Positions 12,901 through 22,675 of a stretch of 64,000 bases of DNA are shown here, piece after piece. Position 1 is the stretch's first letter; the number at the start of each line of letters is the position of its first letter. Under the pieces are notes generated by a model. The model ran no database searches. It was not told the origin of the DNA and worked only from the letters and a program-made list of their open reading frames with translations. The stretch is from JAMXLO01 sp963812075. Its GTDB lineage: Bacteria > Pseudomonadota > Alphaproteobacteria > Acetobacterales > Acetobacteraceae. The position numbers and the translations under genes were made by a program. The stretch lies in contig CAWETN010000008.1 in assembly GCA_963812075.1 (NCBI GenBank), positions 1-64,000 on the forward strand, in the 5' to 3' direction.

Positions 12901-15848
12901 CGGATCTCACCGGGATCGGCGACCCGGGCGCCGCGGTGCTGGTCAGCATCGACGGCGGCGCGGCGGTGTCGGTCGCGACCGACCCGACGACCGGCCTCTG
13001 GAGCTACTCACCGGTCGTCGCGGACGGCGCGCATACGGTGAATGTGACCGGCAGCACGGATCTCGCCGGCAATGTCGGGCAGGCGAGCCTGGCATTCACG
13101 GTGGACCGGATCGCCCCGGCGGTGACCGAGGCGCTTTCCGTCGACAGCGGCGCCTCGGCGACCGACAGGGTCACCAACAACGACACGATCGTCGGATCCG
13201 GCGATCCCGGCGCGGCGGTGTTCGCCAGCATCGACGGCGGGCCCGCGGTTCAGGTCGCCACCGGCGATGCGGCGACGGGCGCCTGGAGCTTCGCCCCGGT
13301 GCTCGCCGACGGCAGCCACAGCGTCGTCGTCAGCGAGACCGACCTGGCGGGCAACAGCGCAAGTGCGACGCTCGCGTTCACGCTGGACACGACGGTGCCG
13401 CCGGTGACGGTCGCGCTGGTGTCCGACACCGGCGCGTCGGCGACGGACCGGATCACCAATGTCGCGACGGTGACCGGGACCGGCGATCCGAACGCGTCCG
13501 TGCAGGTCACCATCGACGGTGTCCTGGCCGGATCGATCGCCACCAACGCCGCCGGCATCTGGGGCTACACGCCGTTCAACCCGACCCAGGGACTGCACAC
13601 CGTCTCGGTCACCGGCACCGACCTCGCCGGCAACACCCAGACCGCGAACCTGGCCTATACGCTCGACACCGTGGCACCCGTCACGCCGACCATCGGCGGC
13701 ATCACCTACAACGCAACCGCCACCGCACTGACCAACTACACGCTGTCGGGCACCGCGGAGGCCGGCAGCACGGTGCTGCTGTCCAACGGCGCGACCACAC
13801 TCGGCACGGTCACCGCCGCCGCCAACGGCACCTGGACGTTCACCGTCACGCCGAACCCGACCTCGGGCTTCTCGACGAACGTGACCGTGACCTCGCGCGA
13901 CCTGGCCGGGAACGTGTCCGGCGGCCAGTCCGCCGGGGTCGTTGTCGGCACCGCGGCCGTCAACACGCTGACCGGGTTTGCCGGCGTGCCCAACCTGATC
14001 CTCGGGCTGGGCGGCAACGATACCCTGACCGGCAGCACCGCGAACAATATCCTCGACGGCGGCACCGGCAGCGACGTGATGACCGGTCTCGGCGGCAACG
14101 ACACCTACGTCGTCGATGCGGCGGGCGATGTCGTTAACGAAGCGGCAGGCGGTGGCACCGACACGGTGCTGACGAACCTCGCCACCTACACCCTGGGAGC
14201 GAACGTCGAGAACCTGACCTACACCGGGGCCGTCGCCTTCGCCGGCACCGGCAACTCGCTGGCGAACGTCATCACCGGCGGTGCCGGTGCCGACACGCTG
14301 ACCGGCGGCGCCAACACCGCCGGGGCCGGGGTGGACACCCTGGTCGGTCTCGGCGGCAACGACACCTACGCCGTGTCCAACATCGGCGACGTCGTGGTGG
14401 AGGCCGCCGGCGGTGGGACCGATACGGTGCGGACGGCCCTGGGCAGCTACACCCTGGGCGCCAATCTGGAGAACCTCACCTATACCGGGTCAGCCAGCTT
14501 CGTCGGCACCGGCAACAGTCTGGTCAACGTCATCACCGGCAGCGTGGGGAACGACACGCTGGACGGCGGCGCGAACGCGGCCGGGGTCGACACGCTGATC
14601 GGCGGCACCGGCAACGACACCTACGTCGTCAATAGCGCAGGCGACGTGGTGACCGAGGCGACCGGTGCCGGCACGGATACCGAGAGGACGGCGCTCGCCA
14701 GTCTGACGCTCGCCGCCAACGTGGAGAATCTGACCTACACCGGCGCCGCCGCCTTCGCCGGCACCGGCAACGCCCTGATCAACGTGCTCACTGGCGGGGC
14801 CGGCAACGACACGCTGAACGGCGGCGCGAATGCCACGGGGGCGGACACGCTGATCGGCGGCGCCGGCGACGACACCTACGTCGTGGCCAACACCGGCGAC
14901 GTGGTGACCGAGGCCGCCGGCGGCGGCACCGACACGGTCCGCACGGCGCTGGCGAGCTTCACGCTGGCCACCAACGTGGAAAACCTGACCTACACCGGGG
15001 CCGCCGCATTCGTGGGCACCGGCAACAGCCTGGCCAACGTGATCATTGGCGGCGCCGGTGCGGACACGCTGACAGACGGCACGAACACCGCCGGCATCGG
15101 CGTGGACACGCTGATCGGCGGCGCCGGCGCCGATACCTACAACGTGTCGAACGCGGGCGACGTCATCACCGAGGCCGCAGGCGGAGGAACCGACACCGTT
15201 CGCACGACACTGAGCAGCTACACCCTCGACGCCAACGTGGAGAATCTCACCTTCTCCGGCGCCGCGGGCAACTTCGCCGGAACCGGCAACGCGCTGGTCA
15301 ACACGATCACCGGCGGCACCGGCAATGACACGCTGGACGGCGGCAAGAACACCACCGGGGTCGACACGCTGGTCGGCGGCGCGGGCAACGACACCTACGT
15401 CGTCCGCAACCTGGGCGACGTGACGACGGAGAACAACGGCGCGGGAACCGATACCGTGCTGGCGGCGGTCAACAGCTATACGCTGGGAACCAACGTCGAG
15501 AACCTGACGTTCATCGGCGCCGGCAACTTCACCGGCATCGGCAACGCCGCCGCCAACGTGATCGCCGGCGGCACCGGCAACGACACGCTGACCGGCGGTG
15601 CCGGCGCCGACACCTTCACGATGAATGCAGGGTTCGGCGTGGACGCGATCACCGACTTCACCGCCGGTGCCGCAGGCGGCCACGACGTGCTCGACTTCGC
15701 CTCCTCGATCTTCGCCACCTTCGCGGCGATGCAGGCGGCGGCGACCCAGGTGGGCAACAACACTGTCATCACCGCTGGCGCGAGCACACTGACCCTTACC
15801 AACGTCACCAAGGCAAACCTGGTGGCCGCCGACTTCATCACCCACTGA
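6999..15848 (+). CDS. Giant secreted haem peroxidase with RTX, Ig-like and C-terminal repeat domains (five frame breaks)
   Basis: Reconstructed length is about 2,950 aa. The N-terminal 1,000 residues are an animal-type haem peroxidase: distal motif FGQFFDHGLDL (Asp258-His259, the expected haem-linking Asp and distal His), FIDQSQTY, VFLREYTVG, proximal FGHSML (His codon at 8975) and ARGRDTGVAPLN. RTX calcium-binding nonapeptides follow (10,200-10,490 and about 10,930-10,990), then Ig/cadherin-like domains (about 12,250-13,950), six copies of an 85-aa repeat, and a terminal RTX-type end without cysteines, as in type I secretion substrates. There is no signal peptide and no adjacent secretion genes. 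Frame breaks: +1 near 8680, +1 near 8735, +1 near 9440, -1 near 9575 and +1 at 10196; the following 5.6 kb are intact. Conservation continues across every break, so sequence error is possible, but true decay of the enzyme half is not excluded. Confidence 0.85.
10125..10495 (+). repeat. RTX nonapeptide block encoding Ca2+-binding GGxGxD repeats
   Basis: In the corrected frame (first codon base at 10200) this stretch encodes successive nonapeptides such as GGTGDDTVI, GGQGDDTIH, GDEGNDTIF, GGDGIDTIF, GGDGNDYIE, GGRGDDAIS and GGLGNDIII. These form the parallel beta-roll that folds on binding extracellular calcium. The +1 break at 10196 sits at the start of the block. Confidence 0.9.
12556..13950 (+). 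repeat. Tandem Ig-like domain repeats within the peroxidase gene
   Basis: Four to five related domains of about 95 aa follow one another. Each begins with a variant of DTGASATDxxTNxxTxxGxG and ends with LAGNxxxAxLAFTLDTTxP. They are bacterial Ig-like domains of the type found in adhesins and RTX proteins. A cadherin/VCBS-like domain (PPVANNDAYSILEDATL start) precedes them at about 12,250. Confidence 0.8.
14085..15560 (+). repeat. Six tandem copies of an 85-aa (about 258-bp) repeat in the peroxidase C-terminus
   Basis: DTYVV-type starts recur near 14,101, 14,361, 14,617, 14,872, 15,133 and 15,391, a period of about 255-261 bp. Each unit contains a DTYVVxxxGDVVTEAAGGGT segment, a VENLTYTG segment and a GNDTLxGG RTX-like turn. 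The copies differ at many silent sites, so this is an old array. It is a protein repeat, not a CRISPR. Confidence 0.88.
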
Positions 15849-15858
15849 CCGACCAGGG

Positions 15859-15886
15859 CCGGCCCGCGGGCACTCACGCGGGCCGG
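15859..15886 (+). terminator. Hairpin downstream of the peroxidase gene
   Basis: A perfect 10-bp inverted repeat (CCGGCCCGCG and its complement) with an 8-nt loop starts 10 bp after the stop codon. No T-tract follows, so this is a terminator-like or mRNA-stabilising hairpin rather than a classical intrinsic terminator. Confidence 0.5.
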
Positions 15887-15940
15887 ATCCACTGCTATTC
15901 GCCAGCTTCCTGTCACCCTGCGCCGTGCTTTCCGCTTCCG

Positions 15941-17275
15941 CTATCCGCCGGTGACGCGCCAGACCACATCGCCCACGTCGTCCGCCACCAGCAGCGAGCG
16001 GTCGGGGCCGATGGTCACGCCGACCGGGCGTCCGTAGGACGCGCGTTCATCGGCGGACAGGAACCCGGAGAGGATGTCGCGCGGCGGTCCCGCCGGACGT
16101 CCGTCCGCAAACGGCACGAACACCACCTTGTAGCCGCTCAGCTTGCTGCGATTCCATGAACCGTGCTGGCCGATGGCCATGCCATCGGGAAACCCGGGAA
16201 GCGTGCCGGACGGCAGCCAGCACAGGCCGAGTGACGCCGTGTGTCCACCCAACGCGTAGTCGGGCGTCAGGGCACGCGCGACCGCCGCGGGATCCTGCGG
16301 CACGCGGTCGTCGACAGTCTGTCCCCAGTAGCAATAGGGCCAGCCGTAGAAGCCGCCATCGCTCACCGAGGTGAGGTAGTCGGGCGGCGTCTCGTCGCCC
16401 AGGCCGTCCCGCTCGTTGACCACCGTCCAAAGAACGCCGGTTTGCGGTTCCCAGGCCAGGCCCACCGGATTGCGCAGGCCCGAGGCGAAGATGCGGCTTT
16501 CGCCGCTCGCAAGATCCAGCACGTGGACGGCGGCCCGGCCGGCTTCGACCTCCATGCCGCCCTCGCCGATATTGGTGAGCGAGCCGACACCGATATACAG
16601 CTGCCGCCCGTCGGGGCTCGGCAGCAGGCTCCGCGTCCAGTGACCGGCCGGCCTGAACGTGGCGAGCCTGCGGCCCGGCGCGGCGATGCGGCTCGCACCC
16701 GCCGCGTAGGGGAACGCCACCACGCCGTCGGTGTTGCCGACGAAGAACATATCGCCGATGAGCGCCATACCGAACGGCTGGTTCAGTCCTTCGAGGAACG
16801 TCTCGCGGACGTCCGCGACCCCGTCGCCATCCGTGTCGCGCAGCAGCGTGATGCGGTTGGCACTGACGCCGACCGCGGCGGCCCGCCGCATGGTGCTGAT
16901 CATCGCATGATCGAACAGCGACCTTGCAGCCTCCCTGGGCACGCTGGTGGATTCCGCGACGAGGACATCGCCATTCGGCAGCACCTCGATCCAGCGGGGA
17001 TGCCGAAGACCGCTGGCGAACGCGTTGACCCTGAGACCCGGAGCCGCGACCGGCATCTGACCGTCGCTCCATCCCCTGGCCGTCGGCATCTTGAGGGTCG
17101 GGATGCTGCCCTGCGATTTCGCCTTGGGTATCGCCGGGGCGCTGCCCCACGCCGGTTCGTGGTCGCCGTCGGTCAGGCGCCGGGTCAGGATCGCGGCTGC
17201 ACCCACCAATGCGACGCCCCGCGCGAAAATGGCCGAAAAGCTCAATGCACTGTTCCCCTTGCTGGCAAGCATCAT
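15941..17275 (-). CDS. PQQ-dependent sugar (sorbosone/glucose) dehydrogenase-like beta-propeller protein
   Basis: A 444-aa protein of the L-sorbosone/soluble glucose dehydrogenase family, expected to oxidise a sugar or aldose-type substrate in the periplasm with PQQ. Family segments include LRHPRWIEVLPNGDVLVAES, DTDGDGVADVRETF, LNQPFGMAL, SGLRNPVGLAWEP, GGFYGWPYCYWG and GSWNRSKLSGYKVVFVPF. The N-terminus has a hydrophobic segment (SALSFSAIFARGVALVGAAA) that could be a signal peptide or anchor. Start ATG 17275, directly followed by a second Met codon, is chosen on that segment; the ribosome site is weak and the frame stays open upstream to 17623. It is convergent with the peroxidase. Actual PQQ binding is not proven by the sequence. 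Confidence 0.78.
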   Translation of the reverse strand: MMLASKGNSALSFSAIFARGVALVGAAAILTRRLTDGDHEPAWGSAPAIPKAKSQGSIPTLKMPTARGWSDGQMPVAAPGLRVNAFASGLRHPRWIEVLPNGDVLVAESTSVPREAARSLFDHAMISTMRRAAAVGVSANRITLLRDTDGDGVADVRETFLEGLNQPFGMALIGDMFFVGNTDGVVAFPYAAGASRIAAPGRRLATFRPAGHWTRSLLPSPDGRQLYIGVGSLTNIGEGGMEVEAGRAAVHVLDLASGESRIFASGLRNPVGLAWEPQTGVLWTVVNERDGLGDETPPDYLTSVSDGGFYGWPYCYWGQTVDDRVPQDPAAVARALTPDYALGGHTASLGLCWLPSGTLPGFPDGMAIGQHGSWNRSKLSGYKVVFVPFADGRPAGPPRDILSGFLSADERASYGRPVGVTIGPDRSLLVADDVGDVVWRVTGG

Positions 17276-17710
17276 GATCGCGGCATGAACATCGCCCGAG
17301 CGCAACACCTTCCCGCTATTCCCTCGCTCGCCTGGACGTGTCCCACCGACCGGCGCCAGCACTGCGCCAATCGCGTGATGCAGCTGAATTTCGGCAAGGA
17401 TGGCGATGCGGATCGGTCTTCCGCGCCGTGGCCGCCGGCCATGCGGGAAGCAGCCCGCCCCGGCCCGACTGATGGTTGCGGCAGGACATCTGATCGAGCA
17501 GACACGATGTCGTGCTGCTGCCTTGCGCCGCACCCTTCGTCCTACCATTTCGAAGAGGCGACGATGACCCTCCCAGGTAGGCCGGTGGAAGACGATCCGC
17601 CACCCGAGCGACAAAAGGGTCACCCTCCGCGCTATGGTGAACGCGTGATCAAACCGACGCTTTCATTACGCACTACGTTTATAGCAAATGATGGAAGCGA
17701 GGAACACGTT
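17276..17710. other. Intergenic region between sugar dehydrogenase and lipoprotein
   Basis: About 435 bp. Long open frames on both strands cross it, but they are low-complexity Arg/Pro/Ala translations without domains. It should contain the promoters of the two divergent genes; the final 60 bp before 17711 are AT-richer (CATTACGCACTACG near 17665). Nothing else is identifiable. Confidence 0.35.
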
Positions 17711-17956
17711 ATGCGAGACCCGAAGTTCACAGCAGTCCGAAGCCGCATGGTCCCTCTTGCTGCGCTGGTACTGGTGACCGCGTTGGGCGGGTGCGTCGGC
17801 TACTCCAGCTACCCGTCGGGCGATTATGGCTACGCCTATCCCAATAGTTACTACGCCGGTCATCCGCGCACTTATTACAGCAATTCGTACAGCAATCGGC
17901 CATACTATTCTCCTTATTACAGTTCCTACAACAATGCATATGGCGGAAACAACTGA
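17711..17956 (+). CDS. Small Tyr-rich lipoprotein
   Basis: An 81-aa predicted lipoprotein. Residues 13-27 form a hydrophobic signal (MVPLAALVLVTAL) ending in the lipobox L-G-G-C, so Cys28 would be lipidated. The mature part is almost entirely Tyr, Ser, Asn, Gly and Pro (YSSYPSGDYGYAYPNSYYAG and similar), a low-complexity surface or periplasmic tail. ATG 17711 follows GAGGAA at 17698-17703. No family name can be given; the Tyr-rich composition resembles the secreted protein at 55726. Confidence 0.6.
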   Translation: MRDPKFTAVRSRMVPLAALVLVTALGGCVGYSSYPSGDYGYAYPNSYYAGHPRTYYSNSYSNRPYYSPYYSSYNNAYGGNN

Positions 17957-18255
17957 TCCAATCGTACTATCAAATTTATCCCCAGGCGGGACTCCTGCGC
18001 GTATCGCAGGCGCTGGAAAGGCCGTGCGCCGACGAAGATCCGGCCAATCCAATGGTGAAGATTATGCCCGCCTGAACGGTTCTTGCGTCGTCGTCATGAA
18101 TGTGACGGGCTCAGCGCAGTGCCCCCGGGTTTCGCCCAAATGACAGGCGAAACGTTCCCTCCATCACGACATTGTGCTGGTCTCAACGATCTGGTGCTGT
18201 GGGATTCAGGAGGAGTTCAAGCCTAAGTTGCGTCTGATAAGGGGGCGCAAATGAA
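17957..18255. other. Intergenic region upstream of response regulator
   Basis: About 300 bp. No gene is supported. A short AT-rich stretch near 17,960-17,985 and the AGGGGG at 18239-18244 ahead of the response regulator start are the only notable elements. Confidence 0.3.
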
Positions 18256-18620
18256 ATGAAACCACTTCGCATTCTCGTCGTCGAGGACGATGCCCTGATC
18301 GCCATGGTTCTCGGGGAACTGCTCACGGCGATGGGCCACGAGGTGTGCGACACGGCGGCCACCCAGGCCGACGCCGTGGCCTGCGGCCAGCCATCACAGA
18401 CCGGACATGATGATCGTCGATGGCGGGTTGCGGCAGGGAAACGGCATGGCGGCGGTTGACGAAATTCTCCTTGCCGGGCCGCTGCCGCACGTGTTTGTCA
18501 GTGGGGACACCGGACAGGATCAAGGCGCTTAGGCCCGACGCGGCGGTGCTCCGCAAGCCATTTCGCCTGGCCGAGCTCAGCGGAGCGATCAACACAGCAT
18601 TCGCGGGCGTCGCCGCCTGA
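18256..18620 (+). CDS. Single-domain response regulator (receiver), two frame breaks
   Basis: A CheY-like receiver of about 121 aa after correction. The first frame gives MKPLRILVVEDDALIAMVLG with the acidic EDD pocket. A +1 break near 18392 leads to the phospho-acceptor strand DMMIVDGGLRQGNGMAAVDE. A second +1 break near 18515 restores RIKALRPDAAVLRKPFRLAE with the conserved Lys (RKPF). All functional residues survive in one or other frame, so the gene was intact recently or the indels are errors. It ends 4 bp from the stop of the convergent HWE/HisKA_2-type kinase gene, its probable partner. Confidence 0.65.
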
Positions 18621-18624
18621 GCGG

Positions 18625-19648
18625 TCACGCCGATCGCGGCACGGTCACCGAGACTGTCGTTCCGGGCAACGTCGCCGAAGTGACAACCCGCCCGCCCAAT
18701 TGCCGGGTCAGCGCCTCGACAATGCTCGTGCCAAGGCCGCTTCTCGCAGATCCGTCCGACAGGCGGCTGCTGATCCCCACGCCATCATCGGAGACGTAAA
18801 GACGCCACGCGGTCTCGCTTGAATTCGAAACCTACGACAATCGTGCCCTTCGCGCCGCCGGGAAACGCATGTTTGAGCGCATTGATCACCAGTTCCACGG
18901 CGATCAGACCAATGCTGACTGCCTGCTCGGATGTCGTCGTTCCATCATTGGCTTCGACCCGGAGAGAGATCGGCTGATCGTCCAATATCATTGATGCAGC
19001 CAGACTCTCGCAAAGCCTCTTCAAATATGTCGCCACTTCGATCTGCGCCCCAAATGACGAGGGCTGCAATTGTTCCTGCACTGTCGCGACTGCCATGACC
19101 CGCTCATGGGCGTCCTCAAGGTGCTGACGGGTTTCCTCCGATTGGACCGTTTGGGCTTTCAGCAGCAGGATACTGGCTATTATGTGGAGGCTGTTATTGA
19201 CGCGGTGGTGCATCTCCTGCAGCAAGAGGTCCTTCTGCCGCAGTAGCTCGTCCTTCTCGCGCTCCAGAGCACGCCGCTCGGTGACGTCTTCCATGGCCAC
19301 CAGTACGCTGGTGCTGTTGTTGCCTTCGTAGAACACTTTGCGCGCATTCAGCAGCATGGTGCGGCGACCAAGCGTCGGGAAGTCGCGCTGGACCTCGTAC
19401 TCTTCGATGGTGGTATGCTGCGGGATGATTTCTTCGAGCAGCTTGCGCAGTGATGGGATGTTCCACTGCCCGTTGCCCAATTCAAAGAATGGACGGCCCT
19501 CGGTGTCTTCCCGCCGCACCTGGAATGCGCGATAGAATGATCGGCTTGCGACGATGGCTCGCAACGCCTCATCGAGTACGATGAGGGGCTCGCGCACGGT
19601 GTCCACGATGGCCATCTCCAGGGACCGGCGCACTTCGGTATTGTTCAT
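18625..19648 (-). CDS. PAS-containing sensor histidine kinase (HisKA_2/HWE type), one frameshift
   Basis: Cytoplasmic kinase of about 340 aa. A PAS domain (residues about 10-125, EPLIVLDEALRAIVASRSFY) is followed by a short coiled linker and the H-box QEMHHRVNNSLHIIASILLL. The N-box ELVINALKHAFP comes next. The G-box region is split: a +1 break near 18822 gives a premature stop at 18785, while the corrected frame gives YVSDDGVGI, GLGTSIVEALTRQLGG and ends at TGA 18625. No transmembrane segment is visible. It is convergent with the receiver gene at 18256. HWE/HisKA_2 kinases commonly act in light or general stress signalling with single-domain receivers; the input here is unknown. Confidence 0.8.
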
Positions 19649-19917
19649 TGGATATATCCCAGGCGGTCTGAGTGGGCAAGTGTGTATGATATGGTACTGT
19701 GCAGCGACAATACGACCAGCATCGATGACGCTATCATGGGTCAGCGTGCCTGGATTAATTGCGCAAATCGCCGCGGGACGAACCGTCGCTACAGGGGCCA
19801 AACCCGTCCGGTGGCCAAGCGGATGTGCCTCCAGTGCCGGCGCGCCAGCTTCCCGTCCCCCTACGCGCCGTCTAAGACTCCCTACCGCCGCACCCACCGG
19901 GAGGAGGAGCGCATTCC

Positions 19918-21162
19918 ATGTCCCAGTCCGGTCTGACCGCGGAACCCCGCGTCGCCTGGCCGTCCAACGGCGTCAGCGAGGTGCCGTTCCGGATTTACAC
20001 CGACCCTGCACAGTACCAGCGCGAGCAGGAGCGCATCTTCAAAGGCCCGACCTGGAACTACCTTTGCCTCGCGGTCGAGCTTGCGAAGCCCGGCGACTAC
20101 GTCGCCACCACGATCGGCGAGACCGCGGTGATCGTCGTGCGCGACGCCGCCGGCGCGATCAACGCCTTCGTCAACCGCTGCGCCCATCGCGGCAACCTGC
20201 TGTGCATCGAGCGCGCAGGCTGCGTGAAGGAATTCTCCTGCATCTACCACGGCTGGACCTACGACCTCTCCGGCCAGCTCACCGGCGTGGCGTTTGAGCA
20301 CGGCGTCAAGCGTCAGGGCGGCATGCCGCCCGAGTTCCGCAAGGAGGAACACCGGCTGCAGCGCCTGCGCGTGGCCGAACTTGGCGGCCTGGTATTCGGC
20401 ACGTTCAGCGACGCGGCACCTGACCTGGAGACCTATCTCGGTCCCGACGTGACCCGCGGCCTGCTGCGCGTGATGAACCGCACGCCGGTGCTGCTCGGGC
20501 GCAGCACGCAGGTGATGCCGAACAACTGGAAGCTCTACTTCGAGAACGTGAAGGACACCTACCACGCCTCGATCCTGCACCTGTTTCTCACGACGTTCCG
20601 CATCAACCGGCTCAGCATGCCGGGCGGCATCTACATCGATCGGCAGGGCGGCAACCATTACAGCTACGCCAAGCTCGACTATGCGGCCGAGGATGCCGAC
20701 TACAAGGCGGCACAGCTGCGCGCTGACAGCGAGTTCCAGTTGCAGGACCGCTCGGTGGTGGAGTTGATCGACGAGTACGGCGATGGCGTCTCGGTGCAGA
20801 TCCTCACCATCTTCCCGGGCATGGTGCTGCAGCAGGTGCGCAACACCATCGCGGTGCGGGTGATCCGGCCACGCGGCGTGGACAAGGCGGAGCTGGAATG
20901 GATCCACCTGGGCTTCGACACCGATGACGAAGCGATGACCGAGCGCCGGCTGCGCCAGGGCAACCTGATCGGCGCGGCAGGCTACATCTCGATGGAGGAT
21001 GGCTGCGTCGGCGGCTTCGTGCAGCGCGCGCTGCAGTACAACGACGACGGCGCCGGCCTGGTGATGATGGGCGGCCACGAGGCGGAATCGCAGAACTTCC
21101 GCGCCTCGGAGGCGGCTATCCGCGGCTTCTGGAAGCACTACCGCACGCTGATGGGCGAGTGA
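19918..21162 (+). CDS. Aromatic ring-hydroxylating dioxygenase, alpha subunit
   Basis: A 414-aa Rieske non-haem iron oxygenase large subunit that cis-dihydroxylates an aromatic ring with O2 and electrons from a reductase. The Rieske [2Fe-2S] ligands are Cys88, His90, Cys108 and His111 (CAHRGNLLC... CIYHGW). The bridging Asp213 and the iron ligands His216, His221 and Asp361 occur in NVKDTYHASILH and ISMEDGC. The overall pattern recalls anthranilate or salicylate-type dioxygenases, but the substrate cannot be fixed. The GGAGGAGG ribosome site lies 8-16 bp upstream of ATG 19918. The beta-subunit gene overlaps its stop; no ferredoxin or reductase gene is nearby. Confidence 0.88.
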   Translation: MSQSGLTAEPRVAWPSNGVSEVPFRIYTDPAQYQREQERIFKGPTWNYLCLAVELAKPGDYVATTIGETAVIVVRDAAGAINAFVNRCAHRGNLLCIERAGCVKEFSCIYHGWTYDLSGQLTGVAFEHGVKRQGGMPPEFRKEEHRLQRLRVAELGGLVFGTFSDAAPDLETYLGPDVTRGLLRVMNRTPVLLGRSTQVMPNNWKLYFENVKDTYHASILHLFLTTFRINRLSMPGGIYIDRQGGNHYSYAKLDYAAEDADYKAAQLRADSEFQLQDRSVVELIDEYGDGVSVQILTIFPGMVLQQVRNTIAVRVIRPRGVDKAELEWIHLGFDTDDEAMTERRLRQGNLIGAAGYISMEDGCVGGFVQRALQYNDDGAGLVMMGGHEAESQNFRASEAAIRGFWKHYRTLMGE

Positions 21163-21635
21163 TGGACGACACCGCGCTGCGTCTCGGTATCCACGAGCTG
21201 ATCGGCGACTACGCCGAACGCATCGACGAGGACCGGCTGGAGGAATGGCCGGAGCTGTTCGCCGATCCGTGCCGCTACCTGGTGATCAGCCGCGCCAACC
21301 ACGCGGCCGGGATGCGCCAGGGCGTGATGTACGCGGCGTCACGCGGCATGTTGTTGGACCGCGTGTTCTCGATCCGCCGCGCCAACATCTTCGAGCCGCA
21401 CCGCTACCGCCACGTCGTCGGGCCGATCCGGCTGAAGTCCGTCGAGGGCGACGTGGCGGTGGTACACTCGCACTTCATCGCCGCGCGCATCATGCATGAC
21501 GGCGTGACCACGCTGTTCGCCAGCGGGCGCTACCTGGACCGCATCGACGCGTCGCGGACCCCATTCCGGTTCACCGAGCGGCTCGTCGTGCTGGACAGCG
21601 ACAAGATCGACACGCTGCTGGCGATACCGTTGTGA
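21162..21635 (+). CDS. Aromatic ring-hydroxylating dioxygenase, beta subunit
   Basis: A 157-aa small subunit with the cone-like SnoaL/NTF2 fold of ring-hydroxylating dioxygenase beta subunits (YAERIDEDRLEEWPELFADP, then RRANIFEPHRYRHVVGP). It has a structural role in the alpha3beta3 hexamer. The ATG at 21162 overlaps the alpha-subunit stop by one base, so translation is probably coupled. It is followed directly by the pseudouridine synthase gene. Confidence 0.85.
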   Translation: MDDTALRLGIHELIGDYAERIDEDRLEEWPELFADPCRYLVISRANHAAGMRQGVMYAASRGMLLDRVFSIRRANIFEPHRYRHVVGPIRLKSVEGDVAVVHSHFIAARIMHDGVTTLFASGRYLDRIDASRTPFRFTERLVVLDSDKIDTLLAIPL

Positions 21636-21676
21636 GCGGAACATTCCCCCTTTCATTCCGGGAGGGGTCGGGAGAG

Positions 21677-22657
21677 GTGAGGTTACGCACCGTCTCTGAC
21701 GACGAGGCCGACATCCGCCTGGATCGCTGGTTCCGCAGACACTTTCCTGGCGTCACCCAGGGCACGATCCAGAAGCTGTGCCGCACCGGACAGGTGCGCG
21801 TCGACGGCCACCGCGCCGACGCAGCGACCCGGCTCGCCGCCGGCCAGTCGGTGCGCGTCCCGCCGCTGCCGGAGGCGCCCGCCCCCAAGCCGCAGCCGGA
21901 AATCGATCAGAACGCCGCCCGCGACCTGCAGCGACTGGTGATCCATCGCGACGACCAGCTGCTGGTGCTGAACAAGCCGCACGGCATGCCGGTGCAGGGC
22001 GGACCCGGCATCACGCACCACCTGGACGCACTGCTCGACGCGCTGCGCTTCGGTGCGCCGGACCGCCCACGCCTGGTGCACCGGCTGGACCGCGACACAT
22101 CGGGCGTGCTGCTGCTCGCCCGTTCCCCCGGCACGGCGGCGAAGCTCGCCGCGGCCTTCCGCAGCCGGGAGGTGGAGAAGACCTATTGGGCCGTCGTCGC
22201 CCGGCGGCCCATCCCGTCGGAAGGGCGCATCGACCTGCCGCTGCGGCGCATCGGCGGCGCACGCGGCGAACGCACCGAGCCGGCGGAGCGCGACGACAAG
22301 GACGCCGCGCGTGCCATCACCGACTACCGGACTCTCGACCACGCCGGGCAGAAGCTGGCCTGGCTCGAGCTGTCGCCGCTGACCGGCCGCACGCACCAGT
22401 TGCGCGTCCACTGCGTCGCACTGGGCGCGCCGATCCTGGGCGACGTGAAATACGCCCGCCCCGACCAGAACAACGCCTTTGCCGCCACGGTCGCGGGCCT
22501 GTCCGACCAGCTGCACCTGCACGCCCGCGCGCTGCGCCTGCCCCATCCTGCCGGCGGAACATTGCTGGTGGAGGCGAACCTGCCGCCCCACATGACGGCG
22601 ACGTTCCGCACGCTGGGTTTTCACGCCCCCGCGGCACGACCGCCGCAGCGGCACTGA
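21677..22657 (+). CDS. RluC/RluD-family 23S rRNA pseudouridine synthase
   Basis: A 326-aa enzyme with an N-terminal S4 RNA-binding domain (RLDRWFRRHFPGVTQGTIQK) and the RluA-family catalytic domain. The catalytic Asp is in HRLDRDTSGVLLLA, and the LTGRTHQLRVH segment is the family's second motif. It isomerises specific uridines in 23S rRNA, probably RluC-like. I prefer the GTG at 21677 because GGGAGAG lies directly before it and S4 begins at once; an in-frame GTG at 21632, overlapping the dioxygenase stop, is possible and would add 15 residues. It starts a same-strand run with AsmA, ATP12 and acylphosphatase. Confidence 0.85.
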   Translation: MRLRTVSDDEADIRLDRWFRRHFPGVTQGTIQKLCRTGQVRVDGHRADAATRLAAGQSVRVPPLPEAPAPKPQPEIDQNAARDLQRLVIHRDDQLLVLNKPHGMPVQGGPGITHHLDALLDALRFGAPDRPRLVHRLDRDTSGVLLLARSPGTAAKLAAAFRSREVEKTYWAVVARRPIPSEGRIDLPLRRIGGARGERTEPAERDDKDAARAITDYRTLDHAGQKLAWLELSPLTGRTHQLRVHCVALGAPILGDVKYARPDQNNAFAATVAGLSDQLHLHARALRLPHPAGGTLLVEANLPPHMTATFRTLGFHAPAARPPQRH

Positions 22658-22675
22658 GGGGAGGACAGGGACGCG

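Noticed and set aside
14085..15560. Regular 258-bp periodicity suggesting a CRISPR or DNA tandem repeat
   Set aside because: The period is a whole number of codons, units diverge mostly at silent positions and encode a repeated protein domain; there are no short identical repeats with unique spacers.
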